A stretch of 64,000 nt of DNA from Sulfobacillus thermotolerans (GCA_002951815.1 CP019454.1:1612001-1676000), one strand, 5' to 3'. Numbered from the stretch's first letter, positions 55,543 to 64,000 are shown. Notes: generated by a model not told the origin, from the sequence alone. A program made the numbers and translations.

Positions 55543-55640
55543 ATTTATCGCTCCTTTAACATAACAACCTTGCCTAGCACATTCGACGGGCGGATGCTAG
55601 GGAATAATACACGGCGAATCATAGCACAAGCCAGCGAATT

Positions 55641-56741
55641 TTACGATTCAGGGGTATTTAAAATGTCTAGCCGGGCGAGACGGCGCAAGCTGTCCATTTT
55701 CGTTCGATCCTCGACTTTTGCGCGAGAAATGGCTTGTTCGAGTACGGCCAGCGATGTCTCATAGTCCTGGCGATCTACGGGGAAGGGAATACCGTCTTTC
55801 CCGCCATGCGCAAAACTGTAGCGCACGGGATCGTGATAGGTGAGGGGCGATCCGAAAACGACCTCGGAGACCATGGCTAGTGCGCGCATGGTACTGGCGC
55901 CGACGCCAGGGATACGGAGAAGATCTTCGTAATTGTGCGGTGCGCGGTCATAAATTTGGTACAAAATTTTGTTGAGGTATGACGCAGACGGAATGTCGTG
56001 ATGGGCAGGCATGACCAATTCGGCCTGTCCTTGCTCTCGGCGCAACTCGCGCAGTGCCAATAACACCTCTTCGGGATGCTGCGTCAATTCGACGCAATGC
56101 CCTTGTATCTCCTGGTTATGGTGGTCAGTCAAGTCCAGCACGTATGGTAGGCTTCGCCCCACAATGCCATGATGCGGCTCCACTGTGTAGGCCGTGACGG
56201 TTTGACTGAGCCAATGGTAACGGCGGGCCGTTTGATTGTCGGCGTTCATGCCTTGTTGGATGACAGTCCATTGGCCCGCCTTATCAAATAGCATGACATG
56301 ATGATAGAGTTGATATCCATCTTGCACAAGCGCATTATCGACTTTCGCCACCATGCGGCTTACATCGGTTAGTGGATGAATCGTAGTGGGGAGGCCTAAC
56401 GCATCCCCAATCTGCTCAATTTCCTGGGGCGTGTTGCGCGACGCTTTACCTTTTCCCCCAACAACAAACAGTCCCAGGTCATGTTGTTTGGCGGCGAGCC
56501 CTTCCTTGAGCGCTCCAAGGCCGACGGTCGTGAGGCCCGATGAGTGCCAGTCAAACCCGATAACGCTGCCAAAGGCTTGAAACCAAACGGGATCTGCCAT
56601 GCGCCGCAAGGCTTCGGCCGTACCAAATTCGTAGGCGACAGCTTCGATGATCGCGGCACTAAGCCGGGTCATTTTCTGGAATAACCAAGGGGGACAATGC
56701 CCACCGTGTAGCGGTGACATCGCTGTTCCCATTTTTGGCAT
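55641..56741 (-). CDS. DUF763 protein
   Basis: The 366 residues match the DUF763 family: PLHGGHCPPWLFQKM near the start, FGSVIGFDWHSSGLTTV, GGKGKASRNTP, and a helix-hairpin-helix-like segment LLRIPGVGASTMRALAMV toward the end, followed by FAHGGKDGIPFPVDR. The HhH segment suggests DNA or RNA binding, but the function is not established. ATG 56741 follows AAGGAGG at 11 nt. It diverges from the glycosylase gene. Confidence 0.88.
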   Translation of the reverse strand: MPKMGTAMSPLHGGHCPPWLFQKMTRLSAAIIEAVAYEFGTAEALRRMADPVWFQAFGSVIGFDWHSSGLTTVGLGALKEGLAAKQHDLGLFVVGGKGKASRNTPQEIEQIGDALGLPTTIHPLTDVSRMVAKVDNALVQDGYQLYHHVMLFDKAGQWTVIQQGMNADNQTARRYHWLSQTVTAYTVEPHHGIVGRSLPYVLDLTDHHNQEIQGHCVELTQHPEEVLLALRELRREQGQAELVMPAHHDIPSASYLNKILYQIYDRAPHNYEDLLRIPGVGASTMRALAMVSEVVFGSPLTYHDPVRYSFAHGGKDGIPFPVDRQDYETSLAVLEQAISRAKVEDRTKMDSLRRLARLDILNTPES

Positions 56742-56826
56742 GTGAAAAAACGCCTCCTTATTTTGATTGTAACAGGTAAGGCGGTGCTGGCAGCACGACG
56801 ATTTTTTGTGATTGGCGTTGCAATAT

Positions 56827-56856
56827 TTGGCATGGTTTTGGGCAAGTCATTACAAT
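56827..56856 (+). promoter_or_regulatory. Promoter of the 3-methyladenine glycosylase gene
   Basis: TTGGCA (56827-56832) and TACAAT (56851-56856) are 18 bp apart, each with five of six consensus bases. It is 35 bp before the start codon. Confidence 0.65.
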
Positions 56857-56890
56857 GAATTGAAGATGAAATGGACGTTGGAGGCGCATG

Positions 56891-57520
56891 ATGCCCTTTC
56901 CTTGGCGAGGACCAGTGGATGTCTCATTCTTTTTACAGCCCACAAACGTGTTAGCGAAGGCGTTATTAGGAACGGTTTTGGTGCATGACACACCCGAAGG
57001 CCTAACGGCTGGACGCATTGTCGAAGTCGAAATGTATCAAGGGCCGTGGGATAAAGCGGCGCACAGCTATGGCGGACGGATGACCGAGCGCACTCGCATT
57101 ATGTACGAAGACGCGGGGCATGCGTATGTCTACTTCATTTATGGCATGCACTATTGCTTAAACGTCGTGTCGGGGCCGCATGGCGCGCCTGAGGCGATTT
57201 TAATTCGGGCGTTGGAGCCATTGGAGGGATTAGAGCTGATGGCGCAGCGCCGCAGATTGGCTTGGCCGCGGAAAGGTCTTTGTGAGCTCACCAACGGACC
57301 TGGTAAATTGGCCCAAGCTATGGGAATTACCAAAAGACAATACGGATGGCATCTGGCTCATTCGGCTTTGCGCCTGTATCACGATCAGGACCCGTTGCCA
57401 GACAATCAGCTGGCAACGGGTCCGCGCATCAATGTGAATTATGCCGAGGAGGCTGCCCTCTATCCGTGGCGCTTTTGGGTGGCTGGGCATGCTTGCCTAT
57501 CGGTTAAAAACCGCGCCTAG
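56891..57520 (+). CDS. 3-methyladenine DNA glycosylase (AAG/MPG family)
   Basis: This base-excision repair enzyme removes alkylated purines. The roughly 209-residue protein shows VLAKALLGTVLVHD, the catalytic region IVEVEMYQGPWDKAAHSYGG, YVYFIYGMHYCLNVV and NGPGKLAQAMGI, all family signatures. Two ATGs (56888 and 56891) follow GGAGG; the second has better spacing. It ends convergently with serA, overlapping by 4 bp. Confidence 0.93.
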   Translation: MPFPWRGPVDVSFFLQPTNVLAKALLGTVLVHDTPEGLTAGRIVEVEMYQGPWDKAAHSYGGRMTERTRIMYEDAGHAYVYFIYGMHYCLNVVSGPHGAPEAILIRALEPLEGLELMAQRRRLAWPRKGLCELTNGPGKLAQAMGITKRQYGWHLAHSALRLYHDQDPLPDNQLATGPRINVNYAEEAALYPWRFWVAGHACLSVKNRA

Positions 57521-59076
57521 AAGACAAATACGTGGTGGATATCGGTAATTTGATTTAAATCCCGGACCAGGTCATCGGGAACCGTCTGGTCAAGCGATAA
57601 AATCATCAGGGCTTGGTGATTATTCTCCTGCCGGCCCAAATGTAAATTACCGATATTGATGCCGTACTGACCGACTAGGGTGCCTACTTTGCCGACTACG
57701 CCGGGTGCATCGTCATGCACTGTCATCAGGGCAATGTCTGGCCATGGCAGATCAACAGCCACCCCATTAATGCGCCGCAGACGGGGTACGTGATTTTCTA
57801 AAGACACTTCGGTCGTGGTTTCAGGATGGCCCTCGAGCCGGAGTGCCAACGTCGGCAATGCGTTTGCGTCGCGTTCTTCGACGAGCAGTTTGAGACCTTG
57901 TTCTTCAGCTTTGACGAGTGCGTTGACAGCGTTCACACGGTCGGCTAGCTGTTCGTTTAAAATTGCGGCCAAAACCGTTTGCTTGAGCCATGGCAACGCA
58001 TTCTTGGGAATAGGGCCTTTTAAGCTCAAAACAATAGGCGCATGCAAGGTGCGATGCATTTGGGCAAAAATGCGGCCGACAATGCGAGCTCCCTCATCAA
58101 GCATGCCGAACTCATCGGGGGTTAAGGGGGGCACAGGCACGTTGACGATATTGGGGGGGGTTAACCCTTGCAAGGCGGCGATAACCCCTTGCGCTGTCAT
58201 CACGGCCACGCCAGTCATGGCTTCATGCGTGCTGCCTCCAAGGTGGGGCGTTAACACCGCCCGGGGATGACGGAATAGAGGAAAATCGGCGGGCGGCGGC
58301 TCTTGGCTGAACACATCCAACCCGACGCCAAGCAGGTGACCGGTGTCCATTAAGGTCGCTAAGGCTTCTTCATCAATCATTCCACCGCGCGCCACATTGA
58401 TGACGATAGCGCCAGCGGGAAGAGTGGACAACAAGTCAAGGCCGATTTGAGGTCCTGACTTCGGGGTATGCAAGGTCAGGATATCGGACACCGGCAGAAG
58501 CTCTTCGAGGGTTTCCATACGGGTAACATTGTGTGCTTGAAAAATCTCATCGGCGACAAAGGGGTCATAGGCATACACCTTCATGCGGAAACCATTGGCA
58601 ATGCGAGCGGCTTCACGGCCAACCTTTCCAAATCCGATAATGCCTAAACGCCTTTCATGGAGCTCGCCCCCTAGAAATTTCTTTCGGCTCCACTCCCCGC
58701 TGCGAACATGAGCATCACCGAGGTGGACGTTGCGCAAGATGGCAAGCATGTGTGCGAAGGCCTGTTCGGCGGCCGCTACCGCGTTAGCGCCTGGGGCATT
58801 GATGACGGCAATGCCCAGTTCGGTGCAAGTCTTTAGATCCACGTTGTCGACACCCGAGCCTGCCCGTGCGACGACTTTGAGCCGAGGATGACCGATTAGG
58901 GTCTCACGGGGGAGGCGATGTGCACTGCGCACAATCACGGCATCATAGTTGTCGATGATTTCGGGAAGCTGTTCTTTGGGGAGCAGGTCATAGGCATCGA
59001 CATCGGCTACTTCGCGCAGGAGATCAATGCCTTCTTGCCCAAGGGTTTCAGTAATTAAGATGCGGGGCCTCGTCAT
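57517..59076 (-). CDS. serA: D-3-phosphoglycerate dehydrogenase
   Basis: SerA oxidises 3-phosphoglycerate in the first step of serine synthesis. From ATG 59076 it has 519 residues: a substrate/NAD domain (about 1-310; GIIGFGKVGREAARIANGF, and catalytic histidine in LTPHLGGSTHEA), an intervening domain, and a C-terminal ACT domain (about 445-519) typical of allosteric serine control. It shares one base with the preceding aminotransferase gene; GGAGG is 10 nt upstream. Both lie behind a T-box leader. Confidence 0.95.
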   Translation of the reverse strand: MTRPRILITETLGQEGIDLLREVADVDAYDLLPKEQLPEIIDNYDAVIVRSAHRLPRETLIGHPRLKVVARAGSGVDNVDLKTCTELGIAVINAPGANAVAAAEQAFAHMLAILRNVHLGDAHVRSGEWSRKKFLGGELHERRLGIIGFGKVGREAARIANGFRMKVYAYDPFVADEIFQAHNVTRMETLEELLPVSDILTLHTPKSGPQIGLDLLSTLPAGAIVINVARGGMIDEEALATLMDTGHLLGVGLDVFSQEPPPADFPLFRHPRAVLTPHLGGSTHEAMTGVAVMTAQGVIAALQGLTPPNIVNVPVPPLTPDEFGMLDEGARIVGRIFAQMHRTLHAPIVLSLKGPIPKNALPWLKQTVLAAILNEQLADRVNAVNALVKAEEQGLKLLVEERDANALPTLALRLEGHPETTTEVSLENHVPRLRRINGVAVDLPWPDIALMTVHDDAPGVVGKVGTLVGQYGINIGNLHLGRQENNHQALMILSLDQTVPDDLVRDLNQITDIHHVFVF

Positions 59077-60227
59077 TATCGGTACGCCTCCTTTTGAATG
59101 GCCAGATTGTCGTGCCATACTTTCCAAGCTGCCTGCACCCCGTCAAGACCGCGGGGGAGAAGATGGGCTAGGGTGCTGAGTCCCTCAAACAATTGATTGG
59201 GCATCAGCGCGCCTACGTGGCCGATACGCACCATTTCATGATGCCATGGACCCATGCCACCGGCGATTTGTAGACCTAATACGGCTGTCTGATTCCGGAA
59301 TTCTTGAGGCTCAAAGCCTTCTGCAACGTGCAGGGCTGTCACGGTGGGAGACGCGACTGCGGGGTCTACGGCGGGCTCCATGCCAGCGGCGGCACCAAAA
59401 GCATGGGTCATCTGCGCCATAAGGCGGTGCCGCGCGAGACGGGCCTCGACGCCTTCTTGTTCGAGCAGATTAAGGGCCTCTTCGAGGCCGTTCCACAATG
59501 AGACGGCGGGAGTGTAGGGGAATTGCCCGGCCAAATATGGTTGCAGGTCAAAGAATAGCCGACCCGGCCGGTCTTTTAACACGTGCTCACGAGCCCGAGC
59601 TGAGAGCGCTAAGATGCCGAGACCGGGAGGGCACATAAAGCCTTTTTGAGATGCGGCGACAATGACGTCCACATCGTCTTGCTCAATCGTCAGAGGCACC
59701 GATGGCACACCACTGATGCTATCGACAATTAATAACGGGCGATTGGGGTGGTGTTTGAGCAGTTCGGCTAATTGTGTCACGGGATTCAACACGCCCGTCG
59801 AGGTTTCATTATGCGTCACGAGGATCCCTTTGATGTGGTGTTCTTCGTCAAGCGTTTCGATAACATGCTGGGGGTCAAACGCTTGCCCATAGGGCACGCG
59901 GATATGACGCACCTCGACGCCCATTTTCTCGGCGATATCGACAAAGCGTTCACCAAAGGCGCCTGTGCTCACGCCAATGACACGATCGCCGGGATTAAAA
60001 AAGTTTTGGACAGCGGTTTCCAACGCACCCGTGCCGGTGGTTGGGATTACCGCGACGCCTCCATCTGCTCCGACCTTAAAGAGGTCTTGAAGCTGCGCGG
60101 TGACATGATTCTTGACCCGTGTAAAGACCGCGCCACGGTGATCTGACATAGCTTGTTGCATGGCGAGGTTAACACTAGGGGGGACAGGGGTGGGGCCTGG
60201 TAAAAGAATTTGTGGTGGATACATCAT
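59076..60227 (-). CDS. Class V aminotransferase (phosphoserine or serine-glyoxylate type)
   Basis: This PLP enzyme has 383 residues from ATG 60227 (GGAGG 8 nt upstream). It shows LLPGPTPVPPSVN, THNETSTGVLNPV, DSISGVPSVPL and the lysine in AASQKGFMCPPGLG, which binds PLP. It belongs to the alanine/serine-glyoxylate branch, not the classical SerC. Next to serA and behind a T-box, it very likely supplies the phosphoserine aminotransferase step, as in several thermophiles and archaea. It begins the serine operon. Confidence 0.85.
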   Translation of the reverse strand: MMYPPQILLPGPTPVPPSVNLAMQQAMSDHRGAVFTRVKNHVTAQLQDLFKVGADGGVAVIPTTGTGALETAVQNFFNPGDRVIGVSTGAFGERFVDIAEKMGVEVRHIRVPYGQAFDPQHVIETLDEEHHIKGILVTHNETSTGVLNPVTQLAELLKHHPNRPLLIVDSISGVPSVPLTIEQDDVDVIVAASQKGFMCPPGLGILALSARAREHVLKDRPGRLFFDLQPYLAGQFPYTPAVSLWNGLEEALNLLEQEGVEARLARHRLMAQMTHAFGAAAGMEPAVDPAVASPTVTALHVAEGFEPQEFRNQTAVLGLQIAGGMGPWHHEMVRIGHVGALMPNQLFEGLSTLAHLLPRGLDGVQAAWKVWHDNLAIQKEAYR

Positions 60228-60272
60228 TGGGGATTCCTCCTTAAGATTATGGGGTTTATTTTTATCACGCAA

Positions 60273-60491
60273 AACAAAAAACGCCCCTAAATTATTAGGG
60301 ACGGTAGTCACCGCGGTGCCACCCTATTTGGCAGATCGATAGATTCTGCCCGCTCTTTGGCTTTTAACGCAGCTCCGCGATCAACTCATCGCTGATGTCC
60401 TCCTGGGTGGAATCGGGTTCGGGCAGCACATCGGGTTCCATCCTACCGACTTTCTAGAGAACCGCCCGGCTCTTCCCATTCATTGGCCGTT
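60273..60491 (-). promoter_or_regulatory. T-box leader of the serine biosynthesis operon
   Basis: On the minus strand the conserved AGGGTGGCACCGCG motif lies at 60325-60312. A terminator hairpin follows (CGTCCCTAA with TTAGGGGCG, 60303-60282) and a U-run (60281-60275). These are the antiterminator and terminator features of a T-box riboswitch. The upstream 130 bases are G/C-rich and structured, as for Stem I. A UCC serine codon followed by A at 60411-60409 is a candidate specifier, which I cannot prove by eye. Uncharged tRNA-Ser would then turn on the operon. Confidence 0.9.
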
Positions 60492-60497
60492 TGTGAA

Positions 60498-60527
60498 ATT
60501 ATAATCACAGGAGCGTGAAGCTGTAAA
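60498..60527 (-). promoter_or_regulatory. Promoter of the serine operon, overlapped by a dyad
   Basis: On the minus strand, -35 TTTACA (60527-60522) and -10 TATAAT (60503-60498) are 18 bp apart. TTGTGA...TCACAG (60491-60510) forms an imperfect dyad with 8 bp between halves, centred on the -10. Confidence 0.75.
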
Positions 60528-60677
60528 GAGTTTTGGCAAAATAAATTTGAGCGAGACAATACCAACCCAAACTTCCAGGAATTGTCCGCGGCGTTTTCTT
60601 GTCATTTTGTCAGCTAACGCATAGGATGAAGGAGATAAGGTTGGAGGTTGGACTACGAAACGAAAGAGGACAAGCAC

Positions 60678-61208
60678 GTGAGAAAATGGTCATTCCTAGT
60701 TGCAGGGATTGCCTTGGCAGGTACGATGTCAGGGTGCGGACTCTTTGCAGGTCCCCCTCAGCAAAAAGTTCCTGCCATGGTGATACCGTCACCAAGTCAT
60801 TCCCAAAGTGTGTGGATGCACGCCAATGCGGCACAACACACCGTGGATTTGACGGTGATTGCCGGGTATGCCAGTCAGGGCTTTAATCTTAATGGTACGG
60901 CCAACGGCGCGATGTGGGTCACAGTGCCAGAAGGCTGGCATGTGGTGATTGAATTTACGAATGATAGTGGGCTTGCCAATTCATTGGCGGTTGTGCGGGG
61001 ACCGCAAAGTACACAAGCGCTGTTTCCCGGTGCAGGAACACCGCCGTTGGCGAAAGGAATTTCCCAGGGCCAACGGCGAACATTGAGTTTTGTGCCGACC
61101 ATACCTGGCTCATTTCGTTTGGCCAGCTTAGTGCCAGGCCATGAATCATCAGGGATGTGGGCTCATTTCGTTGTGACACCATCGGGCCAACCCTCGTTGC
61201 GGCTGTGA
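60678..61208 (+). CDS. Sulfocyanin-like lipoprotein with an incomplete copper site
   Basis: From GTG 60678 (AGAGGA at 60665-60670) the protein has 176 residues. The signal ends in TMSGC, a lipobox, so it should be a lipoprotein at the outer face. The rest resembles sulfocyanin (SoxE-like blue copper) proteins: FNLNGTANGAMWVTVPEGW and a C-terminal PGHESSGMW. In sulfocyanins the ligands are His, Cys, His, Met. Here the first His position reads Asn (GLANSLAVV) and the Cys position Ser (RLASLVPGH), while the second His and Met remain. It probably does not hold a normal blue copper. Its stop overlaps the following molybdoenzyme gene by 4 bp. Confidence 0.75.
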   Translation: MRKWSFLVAGIALAGTMSGCGLFAGPPQQKVPAMVIPSPSHSQSVWMHANAAQHTVDLTVIAGYASQGFNLNGTANGAMWVTVPEGWHVVIEFTNDSGLANSLAVVRGPQSTQALFPGAGTPPLAKGISQGQRRTLSFVPTIPGSFRLASLVPGHESSGMWAHFVVTPSGQPSLRL

Positions 61209-63235
61209 ACACGCCACACGACGAGGTCGTGCATCAAGTCTGCCCGCATGACTGTTATGACACGTGTGGTCTCGATGTCAAACGCGTGAACGGGCGCATT
61301 ATGCGCATCACAGGGGCGAAAGACCATCCTATCACGCAAGGTTTTGCCTGCTTAAAAGTTAATCGCTATCTTGAACGACTGAACCATCAAGATCGCGTGC
61401 TGTTTCCCTTGAAACGCACTGGCCCCAAGGGCTCAGGGAATTTTCAGCGTGCCTCGTGGGATGAGGCCCTCGATGCGATTGGCACAAAAATGCAGCATAT
61501 CGTTCAAACATATGGTGGCGAAGCCATTCTTCCTTATAGTTTTTCAGGCAACATGGGGGTGTTGAGCGAGGCGTCCATGGATCGGCGCTTTTTTAACGCC
61601 TTGGGTGCCTCACAACTGGCGCGGACGATCTGTACAGCCTCAGCGGATATGGCTTTGCGCTGGGTGTATGGGCAAAGGCTAGGGCCTGATCCAGAAACCA
61701 TTGGGCGGGCTGCATTAATCCTCTTGTGGGGAAGCAACCCGGTTGTGACTAATGTTCATGAAATTCCTTTGTTAGATCAGGCGCAATCGCAAGGCGCTGA
61801 CATTTATGTGGTCGATCCGCTTTACACGGACACCGCCGCCCGTTATGGTCACCATATCGACCTTAACCCTGGCAGCGATGTTGCTTTAGCGTTAGGTCTC
61901 GGTCGGTATTTAGTGGCCACGGGACAATATGACAAATCCTTCGTTGCCCAGTATGCGCAAGGATTCGACGCCTATCTCGAACGCGCGTGGCCGTGGACCT
62001 TGGATGAGACAGCCCGGGTTACTGGTGTGCCTGTGGCGACCATAGAGCGTTTAGGCGAGCGCCTGGCGAGCGTGCATCCTTTGCTCTTGCGTACCGGGTA
62101 TGGTGTACAAAGACAGGAGCATGCGGGGGAAGCTGTCTGGGCGATTTCTGCGTTGTCCGTGATCACCGGATCATACCGGGATGTGGGGGGCGGACACTTG
62201 CTAGGGAATGGCGATGCTTTTCCCCTTAACTGGGACCGATTAACACGCCCAGAATTGCGACCTGGAAATCCCCGCACGATTAATATGGTACAGTTGGGAG
62301 ATGCCTTAACCCAATTGGATGATCCCCCTGTTAAAGCTTTGATTGTGTATAACAGCAACCCCGCCGCGACGGCGCCGGATCAAGGGCGGGTTCTGGCGGG
62401 ACTACGGCGTGAGGATTTGTTTACGGTCGTGCACGAGCAAATGTTGACGGACACGGCTCAGTATGCGGATTGGATATTGCCCGCGGCGATGGCCTTTGAA
62501 ACCCTCGATCTCCATACGTCGTATTGGCACCGTTATATTCAGTTAAGCCCGCAAGCTGTATTGCCGGCAGGCGAAGCGGTATCGAATACCGAATTTTTTC
62601 GGCGTTTGGCTAGAGCCTGTGGATTTAAGGACGCTCCATGGTGTCAGGATAGTGATGAAGATCTGATTCGGCAAGCCCTTGATACACAGCATCCGTGGCT
62701 TCATGGCATTACGTGGGAAAGTCTGCAAAAACGTCCGGTGCAAAAAGTTAACCTTAAGGTGTCGGACCGTCCATTTTTAGATACTAAGGACCACAACGGT
62801 CCTCTCTTTAGGTTGTACCCTTTACCTGTGTTGCCGTTTACTCCACCTCAGACGCCAGCAGAATATCCTCTTGTTCTGATTACGCCTTCGCGCAAAAATA
62901 CGATTAAGTCGAGTTTTGGTAATAATCCCCGGTTGCTTATTCGAGAGCCTAATCCCACCATTTATGCGCATCAAGAGGATATAGAGCACTTGGGATTGCA
63001 AGATGGGCAGCGCGTACGCGTCGAAAGCCCGACAGGCCATGTAATTTTGCAGCTGCGCGGCAGCAAGCAGGCACGACCCGGCGTCGTCTTGAGTTATGCC
63101 GTACGTTGGAACCAAGACGGGGGAGGCGTCAATATTAATCAGTTGACGAGTCAAACGCTGTCAGACTTTGGTGGGGGGGCCACGTTTTACAGTACGCGGG
63201 TGAGGATAATTCCCTGGGAAAATGAGGTCGAGTGA
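61205..63235 (+). CDS. Molybdopterin oxidoreductase (DMSO reductase superfamily)
   Basis: This Mo/W-bisMGD enzyme has 676 residues from GTG 61205. The N-terminal [4Fe-4S] motif is CPHDCYDTCGL with a fourth cysteine in GFACLKVNRYL. The cofactor-binding core includes ILLWGSNPVVTNVHEIPLL and VYNSNPAATAPDQGRV, and the C-terminal MoCo-binding domain has LVLITPSRKNTIKSSFGNNP. No Tat signal is visible, so it appears cytoplasmic. No UGA/Sec is seen; the Mo ligand may lie in TICTASADMAL but is unassigned. Substrate unknown. It is coupled to the sulfocyanin-like gene. Confidence 0.85.
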   Translation: MNTPHDEVVHQVCPHDCYDTCGLDVKRVNGRIMRITGAKDHPITQGFACLKVNRYLERLNHQDRVLFPLKRTGPKGSGNFQRASWDEALDAIGTKMQHIVQTYGGEAILPYSFSGNMGVLSEASMDRRFFNALGASQLARTICTASADMALRWVYGQRLGPDPETIGRAALILLWGSNPVVTNVHEIPLLDQAQSQGADIYVVDPLYTDTAARYGHHIDLNPGSDVALALGLGRYLVATGQYDKSFVAQYAQGFDAYLERAWPWTLDETARVTGVPVATIERLGERLASVHPLLLRTGYGVQRQEHAGEAVWAISALSVITGSYRDVGGGHLLGNGDAFPLNWDRLTRPELRPGNPRTINMVQLGDALTQLDDPPVKALIVYNSNPAATAPDQGRVLAGLRREDLFTVVHEQMLTDTAQYADWILPAAMAFETLDLHTSYWHRYIQLSPQAVLPAGEAVSNTEFFRRLARACGFKDAPWCQDSDEDLIRQALDTQHPWLHGITWESLQKRPVQKVNLKVSDRPFLDTKDHNGPLFRLYPLPVLPFTPPQTPAEYPLVLITPSRKNTIKSSFGNNPRLLIREPNPTIYAHQEDIEHLGLQDGQRVRVESPTGHVILQLRGSKQARPGVVLSYAVRWNQDGGGVNINQLTSQTLSDFGGGATFYSTRVRIIPWENEVE

Positions 63236-63236
63236 T

Positions 63237-64000
63237 ATGTGGATAGAATGTGTGCCCAATTTTTCAGAGGGTCGGCGTCTGGACGTCATGCAAGCCATCG
63301 CGGAGGCGGCCGCTAGTGCGGGAGCTCGGGTGTTGGGAATGGAAGGGGATTATGACCATAATCGGTCGGTGTTGACATTAGCCGGGGAGACCGCGACTGT
63401 CGAAGAGGCCGTACTGCGTGCGGCGTTTGTGGCGGTGTCGCAAATTGATTTGCGTCGGCACGTGGGAACTCATCCGCGGATGGGCGCTATCGATGTCATT
63501 CCTTTCATTCCCTTAGAGGGTACGAGCATGGCGGATGCCGTCCAGGCGGCGCAGAGGGTGGGCGAGCGGTTGGGGCGTGAGCTTGGACTTCCCGTGTATT
63601 TGTATGAGCACGCGGCGACGATTCCACAGAGGCGTAACTTGGCCGATGTGCGGCGCGGAGAATTTGAGGGTCTGGCAGCGCGAATGTCCAGTGATGTGCC
63701 GGACTACGGCCCCTCGTCTCCCCATCCGAGCGCGGGGGCGGTAGCAGTGGGGGCGCGCAGGCCGTTGATTGCCTTTAATGTTTTTTTAAACACGACGGAT
63801 ATTCAAGTCGCGCAGGCCGTAGCTAAAGCAGTGCGTAATTCCAGCGGAGGGCTCGCAGGGGTCAAGGCATTGGCCATGGATACCGTCTCGCAAGGACAGG
63901 TACAGGTATCGCTCAATTTGGTCGATTATCCTAAGACATCTTTGCCGCGGGCTGTGGAAATGGTCCGGCAAGAGGCGCAGCAGTATGGCGTTAGTGTGGC
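63237..64000 (+). CDS. ftcD: Glutamate formimidoyltransferase, partial at window end
   Basis: The frame begins at ATG 63237, 8 nt after GAGG, and runs off the window end after about 254 codons. The start MWIECVPNFSEGRR, then LEGDYDHN-like MEGDYDHNRSVLTLAG, HVGTHPRMGAIDVIPFIPL, and ARRPLIAFNVFLNT match the formiminotransferase N- and C-subdomains. It transfers a formimino group from formiminoglutamate to tetrahydrofolate in histidine breakdown. The cyclodeaminase part, if any, would lie outside. It follows the molybdoenzyme by one base, so it may share its transcript. Confidence 0.9.
   Translation, partial: MWIECVPNFSEGRRLDVMQAIAEAAASAGARVLGMEGDYDHNRSVLTLAGETATVEEAVLRAAFVAVSQIDLRRHVGTHPRMGAIDVIPFIPLEGTSMADAVQAAQRVGERLGRELGLPVYLYEHAATIPQRRNLADVRRGEFEGLAARMSSDVPDYGPSSPHPSAGAVAVGARRPLIAFNVFLNTTDIQVAQAVAKAVRNSSGGLAGVKALAMDTVSQGQVQVSLNLVDYPKTSLPRAVEMVRQEAQQYGVSV

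Noticed and set aside
60491-60510. Rex operator upstream of the serine operon
   Set aside because: The halves TTGTGA and TCACAG are 8 bp apart, whereas Rex sites have 6, so I do not call it Rex.

Overview
The window reads as chromosome of a Gram-positive, spore-former-type Firmicute, most likely a Sulfobacillus-like acidophile. This is inferred from several signals: strong AGGAGG-type ribosome sites with many GTG and TTG starts, a cdaA-cdaR-glmM-glmS block with a glmS ribozyme, a T-box leader, Rex, odhAB, and a sulfocyanin-like lipoprotein. No ribosomal RNA, tRNA or CRISPR array was seen.

Layout. 29-13795 is a complete 14-gene complex I operon (nuoA to nuoN), including the NADH module nuoEFG, with most genes overlapping by 4 bp. 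13808-16386 holds a promoter, a long-chain polyprenyl diphosphate synthase (quinone tail), the NADH/NAD sensor Rex and an EamA transporter, so quinone supply and redox sensing sit next to complex I. 16397-19607 (minus strand) carries a glutamate-synthase-like flavoprotein without its iron-sulfur motif and a UbiB-family kinase. 19751-24917 is the cyclic-di-AMP / amino-sugar block, ending in glmS under a ribozyme and followed by a terminator.

25050-29950 is the accessory part of the window: a small membrane protein, a CDF-like transporter, an acyltransferase, a frameshifted tnpB element and a lower-GC hydrolase. Two fragments of one small gene (25087-25163 and 28540-28656) join in frame across a 5-bp repeat, suggesting that a 3.4-kb island split it. 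29956-34036 is a heterodimeric ABC exporter under a MarR-type repressor with a clear promoter and operator. 34178-39683 contains small regulators and a fused XRE/cupin regulator leading azlCD and a DUF3311/sodium-symporter pair.

39784-49280 holds an MFS transporter, odhA-odhB (2-oxoglutarate dehydrogenase E1 and E2), a TSUP transporter, an EamA transporter and leuCD. 49484-55542 has an overlooked 48-residue membrane protein and a surface-glycan cluster (flippase-like protein, GT2, YfhO-like protein, epimerase). 55641-60527 has a DUF763 protein, a 3-methyladenine glycosylase, and a serine biosynthesis operon (class V aminotransferase plus serA) behind a T-box leader. 60678-64000 pairs a sulfocyanin-like lipoprotein that has lost two of its four copper ligands with a molybdopterin oxidoreductase, then enters a glutamate formimidoyltransferase gene cut by the window end.

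The best candidates for something new are the copper-site-depleted sulfocyanin/molybdoenzyme pair, the split small gene with its island, and the XRE-cupin-(methyltransferase-like) regulator fused ahead of azlCD.
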